DNA from: CAVXJN01 sp963773585
GTDB taxonomy: Bacteria > Pseudomonadota > Gammaproteobacteria > JASBUN01
NCBI GenBank assembly: GCA_963773585.1
Contig: CAVZBR010000004.1
Location: forward strand, 868,001 to 932,000
Direction of reading: 5' to 3'
DNA: 64,000 nt
The notes beneath the pieces were generated by a model, which saw only the letters and a list, made by a program, of their open reading frames with translations, ran no database searches and was not told the origin of the DNA. Shown here piece by piece: positions 1 to 7,328 of the stretch. The position numbers and the translations under genes were made by a program. Each line of letters opens with the position of its first letter. The stretch's first letter is position 1.

Positions 1-472
1 ATGCCGCCAGGGACACGAACGGCGCCTGCACGATGCGCCGCTTGTGGTGGCGGGTCTTGTGCCACGGGTCGGGGAAGAACAGGTAAATGCCATCCAGTGC
101 GGCGTCACCGACGAGCTCGCTCAGCACCTGAACGGCGTCCTGGCAACTTACGCGGACATTGTGGAGCTCGCGGTTCGCCACGTGTTGCAATACCGAACCC
201 ACTCCGGGGCGGTGTACTTCGATACCGAGAAAATCATGTTCTGGCCGACTGGCGGCCATCTCCAACAACGCCACCCCCGAGCCAAAACCGATTTCCAGGA
301 ATCGGGGCGCATGCCTGCCGAAGCACTGGTCCAGATCCCATCGGTCCGGAATGTGGTCCAAGCCGTATTCCGGCATCAGGTTGGCCAGGGAACGACGCTG
401 CGCGTCGGTCATCCTGCCTTCGCGACGGACGAAGCTGCGGATGGGCCGCTGCGGGGTTTCGGACGCCATCAT
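1..472 (-). CDS. trmB: tRNA (guanine-N7-)-methyltransferase TrmB, 3' part outside window
   Basis: TrmB makes m7G46 in tRNA using S-adenosylmethionine. Reading the minus strand from 472 gives two adjacent in-frame ATG codons, then about 157 residues running off the window edge. Visible features are the SAM-binding stretch LEIGFGSGVALLEMA and the family-typical run YLFFPDPWHKTRHHKRR. Only the N-terminal two thirds are present. It lies 68 bp downstream of thiG on the same strand; a thiS-thiG-trmB order is common in gammaproteobacteria. The choice between the ATGs at 472 and 469 is open, as no strong ribosome binding site is visible. Confidence 0.93.
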   Translation of the reverse strand, partial: MMASETPQRPIRSFVRREGRMTDAQRRSLANLMPEYGLDHIPDRWDLDQCFGRHAPRFLEIGFGSGVALLEMAASRPEHDFLGIEVHRPGVGSVLQHVANRELHNVRVSCQDAVQVLSELVGDAALDGIYLFFPDPWHKTRHHKRRIVQAPFVSLAA

Positions 473-540
473 GGGATGCCGGCGGCGCGGCTACGGCAAC
501 AGCGCTTATGCGCTACCAGCGGAGCCGCGCGCCGATGTCA

Positions 541-1353
541 TCAGAAGAATGTACCGTCGATGGGGGAGGAGGCCGATGCGAAGCGTTTGCGCGGAATGCG
601 CCCGGCAAGATACGCCTCCCGTCCTGCCTCGATGCCTTTTTTCATCGCCGATGCCATCAGTACCGGATCCTTGGCGCCGGCGATGGCGGTATTCATCAAC
701 ACCCCGTCGCAGCCGAGTTCCATGGCCAAGGCGGCGTCGGAAGCAGTGCCGACGCCGGCATCCACCAGGATCGGCACGGTGGCATTTTCGACGATGGTGA
801 GAATATTGTATGGATTGCGAATGCCGAGTCCGGACCCGATGGGCGCCGCCAGCGGCATTACCGCGACACAGCCCATGTCTTCGAACCGCTTGGCGATGAT
901 CGGATCGTCATTGGTGTACACCATGACTTTGAAACCGTCGGCAATCAATGTCTCGGCCGCTTGCAGGGTTTGCAATATGTCGGGGAACAGCGTTTTTTCG
1001 TCGCCGAGCACTTCCAGTTTCACCAAGTCGTGGCCGTCGAGCAATTCTCGGGCGAGGCGGCAGGTGCGCACGGCGTCTTCAGCCGTATAGCAGCCCGCCG
1101 TGTTTGGCAGAATGGTGTACCGGCTTGGCGGTACGACTTCAAGCAAACTGGGTTCATCGGCGTTCTGGCCGATGTTGGTACGGCGAATGGCGACGGTGAT
1201 GATTTCTGCGCCGCTCGCTTCCGTGGCAAGCCGGGTCTGTTCAAGGTCCTTGTACTTGCCGCTGCCGACCAGCAGACGCGAATGGTAGGCGACCCCGGCG
1301 ATGATCAACGGATCGACGCTGGCTGAGCGTTCGGGTTGCATGATGGTGGACAT
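541..1353 (-). CDS. thiG: Thiazole synthase ThiG
   Basis: ThiG builds the thiazole phosphate ring of thiamine from deoxyxylulose phosphate, dehydroglycine and the ThiS thiocarboxylate, in the cytoplasm. The 270-residue product has the family's normal length plus a short N-terminal extension. The catalytic lysine lies in DLVKLEVLGDEK (about K112), and the phosphate-binding GVGTASDAALAMELGCDG and NTAIAGAKDPV stretches are intact. Translation could start at the first ATG or at Met5. It follows thiS by about 40 bp on the same strand, so the two are probably cotranscribed. Confidence 0.96.
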   Translation of the reverse strand: MSTIMQPERSASVDPLIIAGVAYHSRLLVGSGKYKDLEQTRLATEASGAEIITVAIRRTNIGQNADEPSLLEVVPPSRYTILPNTAGCYTAEDAVRTCRLARELLDGHDLVKLEVLGDEKTLFPDILQTLQAAETLIADGFKVMVYTNDDPIIAKRFEDMGCVAVMPLAAPIGSGLGIRNPYNILTIVENATVPILVDAGVGTASDAALAMELGCDGVLMNTAIAGAKDPVLMASAMKKGIEAGREAYLAGRIPRKRFASASSPIDGTFF

Positions 1354-1395
1354 GACGGCTCTCCGAGAGCAAAGGGCTGAGGGCGTCGCGGCTGT

Positions 1396-1596
1396 TCAAC
1401 CGCCGCCGATGGCGCGTACGATTTCGACCCGGTCGCCTTGCTGCAGCAAATGGGCGTCGTAGGTGCTGCGCGGCACGATTTCCAGATTGACCTCGACCGC
1501 CACGCGCTGGCCGGCAAGGTCCAGCAAGTGCAGCAACGCCGCCGCGCTGGTGTGCTCGGGTATCTCACGTTCCTCGCCGTTGACGGTAATGCGCAT
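1396..1596 (-). CDS. thiS: Sulfur carrier protein ThiS
   Basis: ThiS is the small ubiquitin-fold carrier whose C-terminal glycine is adenylated and thiocarboxylated to give sulfur to ThiG. The product is 66 residues, starts MRITVNGEEREIPE and ends in the diagnostic VRAIGGG. A longer reading frame extends 11 codons upstream, but ThiS proteins normally begin at this Met, so the shorter form is chosen. It sits just upstream of thiG and is divergent from the acyl-CoA synthetase gene. Confidence 0.94.
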   Translation of the reverse strand: MRITVNGEEREIPEHTSAAALLHLLDLAGQRVAVEVNLEIVPRSTYDAHLLQQGDRVEIVRAIGGG

Positions 1597-1680
1597 TGCT
1601 GGTATTCCGTGATCGGGCCCCAGGGACAAAGGTCCATTTTACAACAACTATGCACCGATTTTCGCGGTTGGGATCAGCAC

Positions 1681-3495
1681 ATGCATTCAGGTACCGAGGA
1701 CGTAATCACCGCGGATGCGGCGGTGACCCTCGACGGATTGTTTCGCCAGCGGCTGCATCGTTCGCCGGATCGGCCCGCCTATCGCAGCTTTGACAAGGAG
1801 GCCAAGCAGTGGCGGGATGCCACCTGGGCGCAGACCGCCGCCGGGATCGCGCGCTGGCAGCAATCCCTTGCCAAAGAAGGGTTGGCGCCGGGCGACCGGG
1901 TCGCTCTCAGTGTCCGCAACTGCTGGGAGTGGGTGCTGTTCGAGCAAGCCGCTTTGGGGCTGGGCCTGGTCGTGGTTCCGCTGTACACGGACGATCGCCC
2001 CGATAACTTCGCCTACATATTGCGCGATGCTGCGGTCAAGGTACTCCTGGTCGGCGATGCAGGCCTTTGGCGCCGCCTGGCGCCGGCGATGCAGGACATC
2101 GAGTATCTGCAGCGCATACTGATTCTGGACTGTGAACGGCGTCCGGCACCGAGCCCGGCGGACGAGCGGGTCATCTGTGTGCGCGAGTGGCTTACCAGCG
2201 GCGATTGTGCCCTGCAGGAGGGCCACGGTGCCGCGGACGACCTGGCAACGATCGTGTATACCAGCGGTACCACCGGACGCCCGAAGGGCGTCATGCTGTC
2301 CCATCGCAACATTCTGTCCATCGCCCACAGCGCGCTGGTCAGCTACGACGTTTACCTCGAAGACGTGCTGCTGTCTTTTTTGCCTTTGTCCCACTCCTTC
2401 GAGCGTACCGTCGGTTATTACCTGCCGATGATGGCGGGCGCGACGGTGGCTTATGCCCGCTCCATCCAACAGCTTTCCGATGACTTGCGCCAGGTTCGCC
2501 CGACCGTGCTGATCGCGGTGCCCCGCATATTCGAGCGCATCTATTCCCGCATCCAGGAACAACTCGGGAAGAAGTCGCCGCTGGCTCGGTCGTTGTTCCG
2601 CACCACGGTAGCCGTGGGCTGGAAGCGTTTTCAGATGCAGCAGGGCCGTCGCATGGCGGGCCCTTCGCTAGCCATGTGGCCAGTGCTCGATCGCATGGTG
2701 GCGCGCAACATACGGGAGCGTCTGGGCGGCCGCACGCGGCTGATCGTAAGCGGCGGGGCGCCGCTGCCGCCTCAGGTGTCGCGCACGTTCATCGGCCTTG
2801 GCCTGCCGATCGTGCAGGGCTACGGAATGACCGAGACGAGCCCCGTGGTCAGCGGCAATCAGCTGCATGACAACGATCCTGTCAGCGTCGGCAGACCCTT
2901 GCGCAGTGTGGAAGTGCGAGTCGGAGCCAATGACGAACTGTTGGTGCGCGGTCCCGGCGTCATGCTCGGGTATTGGAACAATCACGCCGCCACCGCGCAG
3001 ACCGTGGACAGTGACGGCTGGCTGCACACCGGCGATCGCGCCCGGATCGACGATGGCCGGATCTATATCATCGGCCGCATCAAGGACATCTTGGTGTTGT
3101 CCAATGGCGAAAAGGTTCCGCCCACCGATATCGAGGCGACAATCTGCAGTGACCCGCTGTTCGAGCAGGTGATGGTGGTTGGAGAAGGCAAGTCTCACTT
3201 GAGCGCGCTGCTGGTGCTCAATCCGGATCTGTGGATCGAATTTTGCGAACGTCTGGCGCTGGACCCGTTCGCGCCGGCCAGCCTGACCGATGAGCGCGTC
3301 CAACGGAAACTGTTGCTACGCATCCGCGACCTTATGCATGACTTTCCCGGTTATGCCAAGATCCGACGCGTGCATGTGAGCCTGGATCCCTGGAGCGTGG
3401 AGGACGGCCTGTTGACGCCTACTTTGAAAGTCCGTCGCAATGCGGTTGGCGAACGTTTCAGCCAACAAATCGAAGCGCTTTACGCCGACGACTGA
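1681..3495 (+). CDS. AMP-dependent long-chain acyl-CoA synthetase (FadD15/FACS-like)
   Basis: This ANL-superfamily enzyme activates a fatty acid to acyl-AMP and then acyl-CoA. The 604-residue product has the P-loop motif YTSGTTGRPKGVMLSHRN near residue 190, QGYGMTETSP (A5 motif), GWLHTGDRARIDDGRIYIIGR split by the hinge, and the late lysine motif SNGEKVPP. An open frame continues upstream of 1681, but it overlaps the divergent thiS promoter region and has no acyl-CoA synthetase similarity, so the ATG at 1681 is chosen. Sequence style fits the FadD15/long-chain group, which can also feed membrane lipid remodelling; the exact substrate cannot be read from sequence. Confidence 0.9.
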   Translation: MHSGTEDVITADAAVTLDGLFRQRLHRSPDRPAYRSFDKEAKQWRDATWAQTAAGIARWQQSLAKEGLAPGDRVALSVRNCWEWVLFEQAALGLGLVVVPLYTDDRPDNFAYILRDAAVKVLLVGDAGLWRRLAPAMQDIEYLQRILILDCERRPAPSPADERVICVREWLTSGDCALQEGHGAADDLATIVYTSGTTGRPKGVMLSHRNILSIAHSALVSYDVYLEDVLLSFLPLSHSFERTVGYYLPMMAGATVAYARSIQQLSDDLRQVRPTVLIAVPRIFERIYSRIQEQLGKKSPLARSLFRTTVAVGWKRFQMQQGRRMAGPSLAMWPVLDRMVARNIRERLGGRTRLIVSGGAPLPPQVSRTFIGLGLPIVQGYGMTETSPVVSGNQLHDNDPVSVGRPLRSVEVRVGANDELLVRGPGVMLGYWNNHAATAQTVDSDGWLHTGDRARIDDGRIYIIGRIKDILVLSNGEKVPPTDIEATICSDPLFEQVMVVGEGKSHLSALLVLNPDLWIEFCERLALDPFAPASLTDERVQRKLLLRIRDLMHDFPGYAKIRRVHVSLDPWSVEDGLLTPTLKVRRNAVGERFSQQIEALYADD

Positions 3496-3499
3496 GGCA

Positions 3500-4198
3500 T
3501 CAACGTCGGATTTCGACCAAGGCGCCTTCCGGCACCTGTTGAAATAGATCGATAACGTCGCGATTGCGCATCCGAATGCAACCATGGGATGCCGGTCGTC
3601 CGATGCGTCCTTCTTCGACTGTGCCGTGTATATAGATATAGCGGTGATAGGAGTCGATTCCGGGACCCTCGTTGACGCCGGGCTCCAGCCCTTTCAGCCA
3701 TAAAATCCGCGAGGTCACGTAATCGCCGTCAGCAGCGCGATCGTCCTTGAGGATGGTCACGGTGCGCCCGGTGTCGCGGCGGGCGCGAAACAGCGTACCC
3801 AGCGGTGCGCCGGCGCCGATCTTGCGTGCGACCCGGTGCACCCCCAGCGGGGTCTGCTGACTGTTGCTGCGGTTGCCGATGCCGAACTGGGAAGTCGAAA
3901 TCGGCCAGCTGCCGAGCGCTCGGTCGCCCCGGTACAGGCTCAACCGCTGCGAGGAGACATCGACGATCACCACCACACCACCCGGTGACGGGCCGAAGCG
4001 CTTCTCCAAGTCCGCCAAATGAGCGGGGGTTGCGGAAGCAGTGTCAATGGTTGCGGACATGGCGGGCTGCGCGACGATGCTCGATACCGGAGTCCAAAGC
4101 AACGCCAATAGCATAACAACAAACAAACGGGACACGGGGATAGTTGCCGGAATCTGAAACGTGCCCCTACAATAGGCGAGCAGCGTGCTTCGATGCAA
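3500..4198 (-). CDS. L,D-transpeptidase (YkuD family), exported
   Basis: YkuD enzymes make L,D cross-links in peptidoglycan or attach lipoproteins to it. The 232-residue product has a hydrophobic export segment around residues 24-43 and the catalytic signature: His191 in YIHGTVEE, then SHGCIRMRN with Cys207. The fold region (VVVIVDVSSQRLSLYRG) is typical of a short, LysM-less YkuD protein. The start is uncertain: Met1 leaves a long n-region and Met29 lies within the hydrophobic segment. It is convergent with the acyl-CoA synthetase (stop codons 4 bp apart) and divergent from tRNA-Gly. Confidence 0.88.
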   Translation of the reverse strand: MHRSTLLAYCRGTFQIPATIPVSRLFVVMLLALLWTPVSSIVAQPAMSATIDTASATPAHLADLEKRFGPSPGGVVVIVDVSSQRLSLYRGDRALGSWPISTSQFGIGNRSNSQQTPLGVHRVARKIGAGAPLGTLFRARRDTGRTVTILKDDRAADGDYVTSRILWLKGLEPGVNEGPGIDSYHRYIYIHGTVEEGRIGRPASHGCIRMRNRDVIDLFQQVPEGALVEIRR

Positions 4199-4223
4199 CG
4201 CGTGCTGCTGTCGGGTCTTTCCC

Positions 4224-4297
4224 GCGGGTGTAGTTCAATGGCAGAACGGCAGCTTCCCAAGCTGCATATGAGGGTTCGATTCCCTTCACCCGCTCCA
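4224..4297 (+). tRNA. tRNA-Gly (anticodon CCC)
   Basis: A complete cloverleaf can be drawn: acceptor arms GCGGGTG and CACCCGC, anticodon stem GCAGC/GCTGC around loop TTCCCAA, T arm with GGTTCGATTCC, discriminator T and an encoded CCA. The anticodon CCC reads glycine GGG codons. Confidence 0.96.
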
Positions 4298-4321
4298 ATA
4301 CAATCCTGCGCCAACACGATC

Positions 4322-4345
4322 AAGGGCCGCCCGCGGGCGGCCCTT
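4322..4345. terminator. Bidirectional hairpin between tRNA-Gly and the minus-strand paralog
   Basis: AAGGGCCGCC pairs with GGCGGCCCTT around a short CGCG centre. The hairpin is followed by a T-poor tail on the plus strand. It lies between the tRNA 3' end (4297) and the stop of the convergent gene at 4372, where it could end transcription from both sides. Confidence 0.6.
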
Positions 4346-4371
4346 GCCGTTTCGCGAACCCGTGTGTCGGG

Positions 4372-5253
4372 TTATTCGCCGTGGCCGGTGGCGATGGCCG
4401 AACGCACCGCTTCGGCCTCGGTGGCCAGGGTGTCGAGGTGCACGCCCAGGCCGAGGGCGCTGTCCTTTACCCCCAGGATGATCAGCACCGACTCGGCGAC
4501 CTCGGGCGTGACCGCCATGCCTTTGTCGGAGGCCGTGCCCAGGAACACCGCCCCGAGCTTCGTGACGTCATTGACATCGGCGGCGCTGACGCCGGGCAGC
4601 TGGGTCTGGCCGTCGGCGAGCAGTTCCTGCAGCAGCGCCAGATTCTGGCCCGGGGAGTCCAGCCGCACCGCGCTGACGAAGGTGTCGCGGTCTTCCAGCA
4701 CCCGGACGATCTCCGCAAGCGGCTGGTTGTAGAACGCCGCCATCTGCGCGGGCGTCAGGTTGAACGACGACAAGGCCTCGGCCAGCTGGCGGTCGAACAC
4801 CTGCTGGGGCGCCCGCGACATGCTGAGGCGGCCGAGTTCGTCGGTGGGCAGGCCTTCCTGGGCCCATATCGGCCGCCCCTGCTTGCCGCCGGTGGGCCGG
4901 TGTGAACCTTCGGCGCCGCCGCGGTACATCGGCCCCTTGGCTTCGTCGTCGCCGGGCTCCTCGCTGTCAAAGACCTTGTCTTCGACGCTGTGGCCGCCGT
5001 GGGACTGGTCGCGTCCGCCCTGGTACTTGGGCCCCTTGCCCTTGCCGCCGGAGCCGCTGTCGTGACCGCTTTCATGGCCGGAATCGTGACCGGAATCGTG
5101 ACCGCTGTCGTGGCTGTGTTCGTCGGCTGCGGCGGCGATCCCGATCGGCTGCACCACCCGCTGCTCCAGACCGCTGAGCGTCAGGCTCAGCGAGCCGGCC
5201 GTCAACAGCCCTACCGAGGTGAACAGGTGGATGGAAAAGCGTTTGCTGTTCAT
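4372..5253 (-). CDS. Exported Gly/His-rich protein of unknown function, paralog B
   Basis: Family not recognised. The 293-residue product has an export signal at about residues 8-28. A low-complexity stretch rich in H, D, S and G follows (repeated DSGH tetrapeptides near residues 47-68), with two copies of a K-G-P-x-Y-x-G-G motif (KGPKYQGG, KGPMYRGG). A C-terminal domain of about 165 residues starts near WAQEGLPTDELGRLSMSRAP. That domain is closely matched in the upstream neighbour, so the two arose by tandem duplication. The HD-rich tract could bind metal, but this is inference. The start at 5253 has AGGA upstream. Both paralogs end in SAIATGHGE/EAIASGHGE. Confidence 0.85.
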   Translation of the reverse strand: MNSKRFSIHLFTSVGLLTAGSLSLTLSGLEQRVVQPIGIAAAADEHSHDSGHDSGHDSGHESGHDSGSGGKGKGPKYQGGRDQSHGGHSVEDKVFDSEEPGDDEAKGPMYRGGAEGSHRPTGGKQGRPIWAQEGLPTDELGRLSMSRAPQQVFDRQLAEALSSFNLTPAQMAAFYNQPLAEIVRVLEDRDTFVSAVRLDSPGQNLALLQELLADGQTQLPGVSAADVNDVTKLGAVFLGTASDKGMAVTPEVAESVLIILGVKDSALGLGVHLDTLATEAEAVRSAIATGHGE

Positions 5254-5270
5254 GATGAATTCCTGCGTGC

Positions 5271-5286
5271 TGGGCCGGTTGGCCCA
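5271..5286. other. Leader hairpin just upstream of paralog B start
   Basis: TGGGCC-GGTT-GGCCCA is a perfect 6-bp stem with a 4-nt loop, placed 18 bases before the start codon of the gene at 4372-5253. It sits in the transcript leader and could influence translation; no more can be said from sequence. Confidence 0.5.
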
Positions 5287-5309
5287 TGGGCGGCCGGCCG
5301 GTCGATGGA

Positions 5310-5332
5310 CCGGACGGTTCTGCGCCGTCCGG
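5310..5332. terminator. Intergenic hairpin between the two paralogs
   Basis: CCGGACGG and CCGTCCGG form a perfect 8-bp stem around TTCTGCG, 32 bases after the stop of the upstream paralog (minus strand). No T-tract follows, so it may be an RNA stability element or partial attenuator rather than a full terminator. Confidence 0.45.
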
Positions 5333-5363
5333 CCCCTTGCAGCGCCAATTGCGGGCTCAAGTG

Positions 5364-6188
5364 TTATTCACCGTGACCGGAAGCGATCGCCTCGCGCACA
5401 TCCTCGGCCTGTTCGGCCAGGGTATCGGTGCTCACCCCCAGGTTCGCGGCCGAGTCCTTGACGTCGAGAATGATCAGCACCGACTCGGCGATCTCCGGCG
5501 TCACTGCCATCGTCTTGTCGGAAGCCGTAGCCAGGAACACCGCCGCCAGCTTGGTGATGTCGGCGACGCTGCTGGCGCTGACGCCCGGCAGTTGGGTCTG
5601 GCCGTCGGCCAGCAGTTCCTGCAGCAGGGCCAGGTTCTGAGACGGGGAGTCGAGGCGCACCGCAGTCAGGAAAGTGTCGCGGTCGTTGAGCTCATCGACA
5701 ATCTGCGCCAGCGACTGGTTATAGAACGCGGCCATCTCCTCCGGGCTCAGGTTGAACGAGGCCAGGGCCTCGGCGAGCTGGCGGTCGAGCACCTGCTGCG
5801 GCGCCCGTGCCAGGCTCAGCCGGCCGAGATCGTCGGTGGGCAGACCTTCCTGAGCCCAAGCCGGCTTGCCGGCGCTGCCGCCCTGGCCGGTGCCGCCGCC
5901 CTTGTACATCGGGCCCTTGGCATCGGAGTCTTCCTCGCCGGGGCCTTTGCCGCGGAACACCTGGTCGCCGCCACCGGCGCCCTTGCCGCCGGGTGCGCCC
6001 ATGTGACCGCCGGCGCCCTTCGGGCCCTGGGCGTCTTCGCCATCTTCCGCCGCCTGGGCTACGCTCATGAACTGCGTATGGCCGGAAGTGGTGACATCCA
6101 CGACCCACGGCGCGGCCGTCAGGGTGAACACCGCCAGCCCCGTGCCCAGGGTCAGTTTGCGTACAGTCGTCTTGAGTCTGGTATTCAT
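5364..6188 (-). CDS. Exported Gly-rich protein of unknown function, paralog A
   Basis: Family not recognised. The 274-residue product starts at the ATG at 6188, preceded by a clear AGGAG; a longer frame upstream lacks a ribosome site and would mask the signal peptide. An export signal at about residues 1-47 ends near SVAQAAED. A glycine-rich tract follows (GAGGHMGAPGGKGAGGG, VFRGKGPGEE, AKGPMYKGGGTG), then a C-terminal domain almost colinear with paralog B (WAQEGLPTDDLGRLSLARAP; DRDTFLTAVRLDSPSQNLAL; LLADGQTQLPGVSA). The conserved domain is predicted helical and carries no recognised catalytic motif. It is divergent from the FNR-like regulator and shares its promoter region. Confidence 0.87.
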   Translation of the reverse strand: MNTRLKTTVRKLTLGTGLAVFTLTAAPWVVDVTTSGHTQFMSVAQAAEDGEDAQGPKGAGGHMGAPGGKGAGGGDQVFRGKGPGEEDSDAKGPMYKGGGTGQGGSAGKPAWAQEGLPTDDLGRLSLARAPQQVLDRQLAEALASFNLSPEEMAAFYNQSLAQIVDELNDRDTFLTAVRLDSPSQNLALLQELLADGQTQLPGVSASSVADITKLAAVFLATASDKTMAVTPEIAESVLIILDVKDSAANLGVSTDTLAEQAEDVREAIASGHGE

Positions 6189-6317
6189 GGACGTACTCCT
6201 ATGCTTTCGCTTGTGGTTCGAGATCGAGTTTTTGGCAGCGAAGGCAGGGACACCTCTAAATCTGACGTCCTGTCGAACATGGCTGGTTCCCCTCCCGCGT
6301 AAATGTGCTTCCACCAA

Positions 6318-6347
6318 ATTGCGCAGTTGGCATTGGGCCAACGCAAT
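6318..6347. promoter_or_regulatory. Nested inverted repeat, candidate operator
   Basis: ATTGCG and CGCAAT form the outer arms and TTGGC and GCCAA the inner arms around ATTGG. The arms are offset by three bases (CAG) on one side only. It lies 150 bp upstream of the regulator and 130 bp upstream of paralog A. Confidence 0.5.
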
Positions 6348-6379
6348 GGAATGCTATCGGTGTGCAGCCATCGCTGTCG

Positions 6380-6393
6380 TTGCGAAAACGCAA
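6380..6393. promoter_or_regulatory. TTGCG-N4-CGCAA palindrome, candidate FNR/Crp-family operator
   Basis: The perfect palindrome TTGCG-AAAA-CGCAA has the same 5-4-5 architecture as the FNR box TTGAT-N4-ATCAA and keeps its TTG/CAA ends. It lies 104 bp upstream of the gene for an FNR-like protein whose recognition helix has the FNR-type E--SR residues. Assignment as its operator is inference. Confidence 0.5.
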
Positions 6394-6497
6394 TGCATGC
6401 GACGGGCGACCGCTGTTTGCAGTTGTGAGAAAATTGAACGAGCCGAACGTGGCTGTCGGAGACTGCCGCTCACCCCGACCGAGGAATCGCATCTGTA

Positions 6498-7211
6498 ATG
6501 GCTTCAAACAAACCACGCTGCACCGACATCACCTGGGAGCGGCGCGCCGACTGCAAACGCTGCATGATCCGCTCCAAAGTATTGTTCGCCGACGTGCCCG
6601 CGGCGATGCTCGATAAACTGCTCGGGCCCATCGATCAACTGGTCTACGCGCCGGGCGCGACGCTCTACGATCTCGGGGCCAACGATGAGGCGCTGTATAC
6701 CCTGCGCTCCGGTGCCGTGAAGCTGCTGCAGTTCCTGCCCAATGGCGACCAGCGGGTGGTGCGACTGCTGCGCCAGGGCGACGTGGCCGGCCTCGAACGG
6801 GTGCTGGGCGCGCCCTGCCGGCATGCGGCGATTGCTTTGAACGAAGTGCATGCGTGCAGGGTGCCCCTGGACGTGGTGCGCGATCTGCAGCGCCGTGACC
6901 ACGTCATCCACGACCAGCTGCTGCAGCGTTGGCAGCGCAGCGTCGAGGAGGCCGACCACTTCATCACCTATCTGTCCACCGGCTCGGCCCAGGCCCGCCT
7001 GGCACGGCTGCTGCTCCTGCTGAGCGAATACGAGCGCGACGGCGCGCCGATTCCGCTCAACCGCGAGGACATGGGGTCCATCACCGGCGTGTCCATGGAG
7101 ACCGCCTCGCGGGTGATGGCCGAGTTCAAGCGCCGCTGCTGGCTGCGGGAGAACGGCGGGCGCATAGAGGTCCTGGATCGCGTCGCCCTGGAGCACGTGG
7201 CGGTGGATTGA
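6498..7211 (+). CDS. Crp/Fnr-family transcriptional regulator with cysteine cluster
   Basis: The 237-residue product has an N-terminal cysteine group (C8, C19, C22), a cyclic-nucleotide-type sensory beta-roll at about residues 30-125, a dimer helix, and a C-terminal winged helix at about 165-235. In the recognition helix, METASRVMAEF supplies Glu201, Ser204 and Arg205, matching the E--SR pattern of FNR rather than the RE--R of CRP. C120 (VHACRVPLD) aligns with the fourth Fe-S ligand of E. coli FNR (C122). The N-terminal spacing C-x10-C-x2-C differs from classical FNR, so oxygen or redox sensing by an Fe-S cluster is plausible, not certain. GAGGAA precedes the ATG. It is divergent from the exported paralogs. 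Confidence 0.88.
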   Translation: MASNKPRCTDITWERRADCKRCMIRSKVLFADVPAAMLDKLLGPIDQLVYAPGATLYDLGANDEALYTLRSGAVKLLQFLPNGDQRVVRLLRQGDVAGLERVLGAPCRHAAIALNEVHACRVPLDVVRDLQRRDHVIHDQLLQRWQRSVEEADHFITYLSTGSAQARLARLLLLLSEYERDGAPIPLNREDMGSITGVSMETASRVMAEFKRRCWLRENGGRIEVLDRVALEHVAVD

Positions 7212-7328
7212 AGACGCGATGCGCCCGAACCCCTCCCGGATTGCACTGCGCTTCATCCGGGCTGCGGCTATCCGGTATGCAATGGCGGCACATGCGAAAG
7301 CCCGGCTTCACGGGGTCGCACCGGCGCC

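Larger units (their letters stand above)
6189..6497. promoter_or_regulatory. Divergent regulatory region between paralog A and the FNR-like regulator
   Basis: This 309-bp stretch has no supported gene. It must hold the promoters of both divergent genes. Two inverted repeats stand out (6318-6347 and 6380-6393, listed separately). The base composition is less GC-rich than the flanking genes, as expected for a promoter region. Confidence 0.7.

Noticed and set aside
1..1326. Long plus-strand open frame of 441 codons
   Set aside because: It lies opposite trmB and thiG, its translation is low-complexity and matches no family; a GC-rich shadow frame.
5286..6302. 338-codon plus-strand frame over the paralog A gene
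   Set aside because: Antisense shadow of a clear signal-peptide protein with a ribosome site; no recognisable domains.
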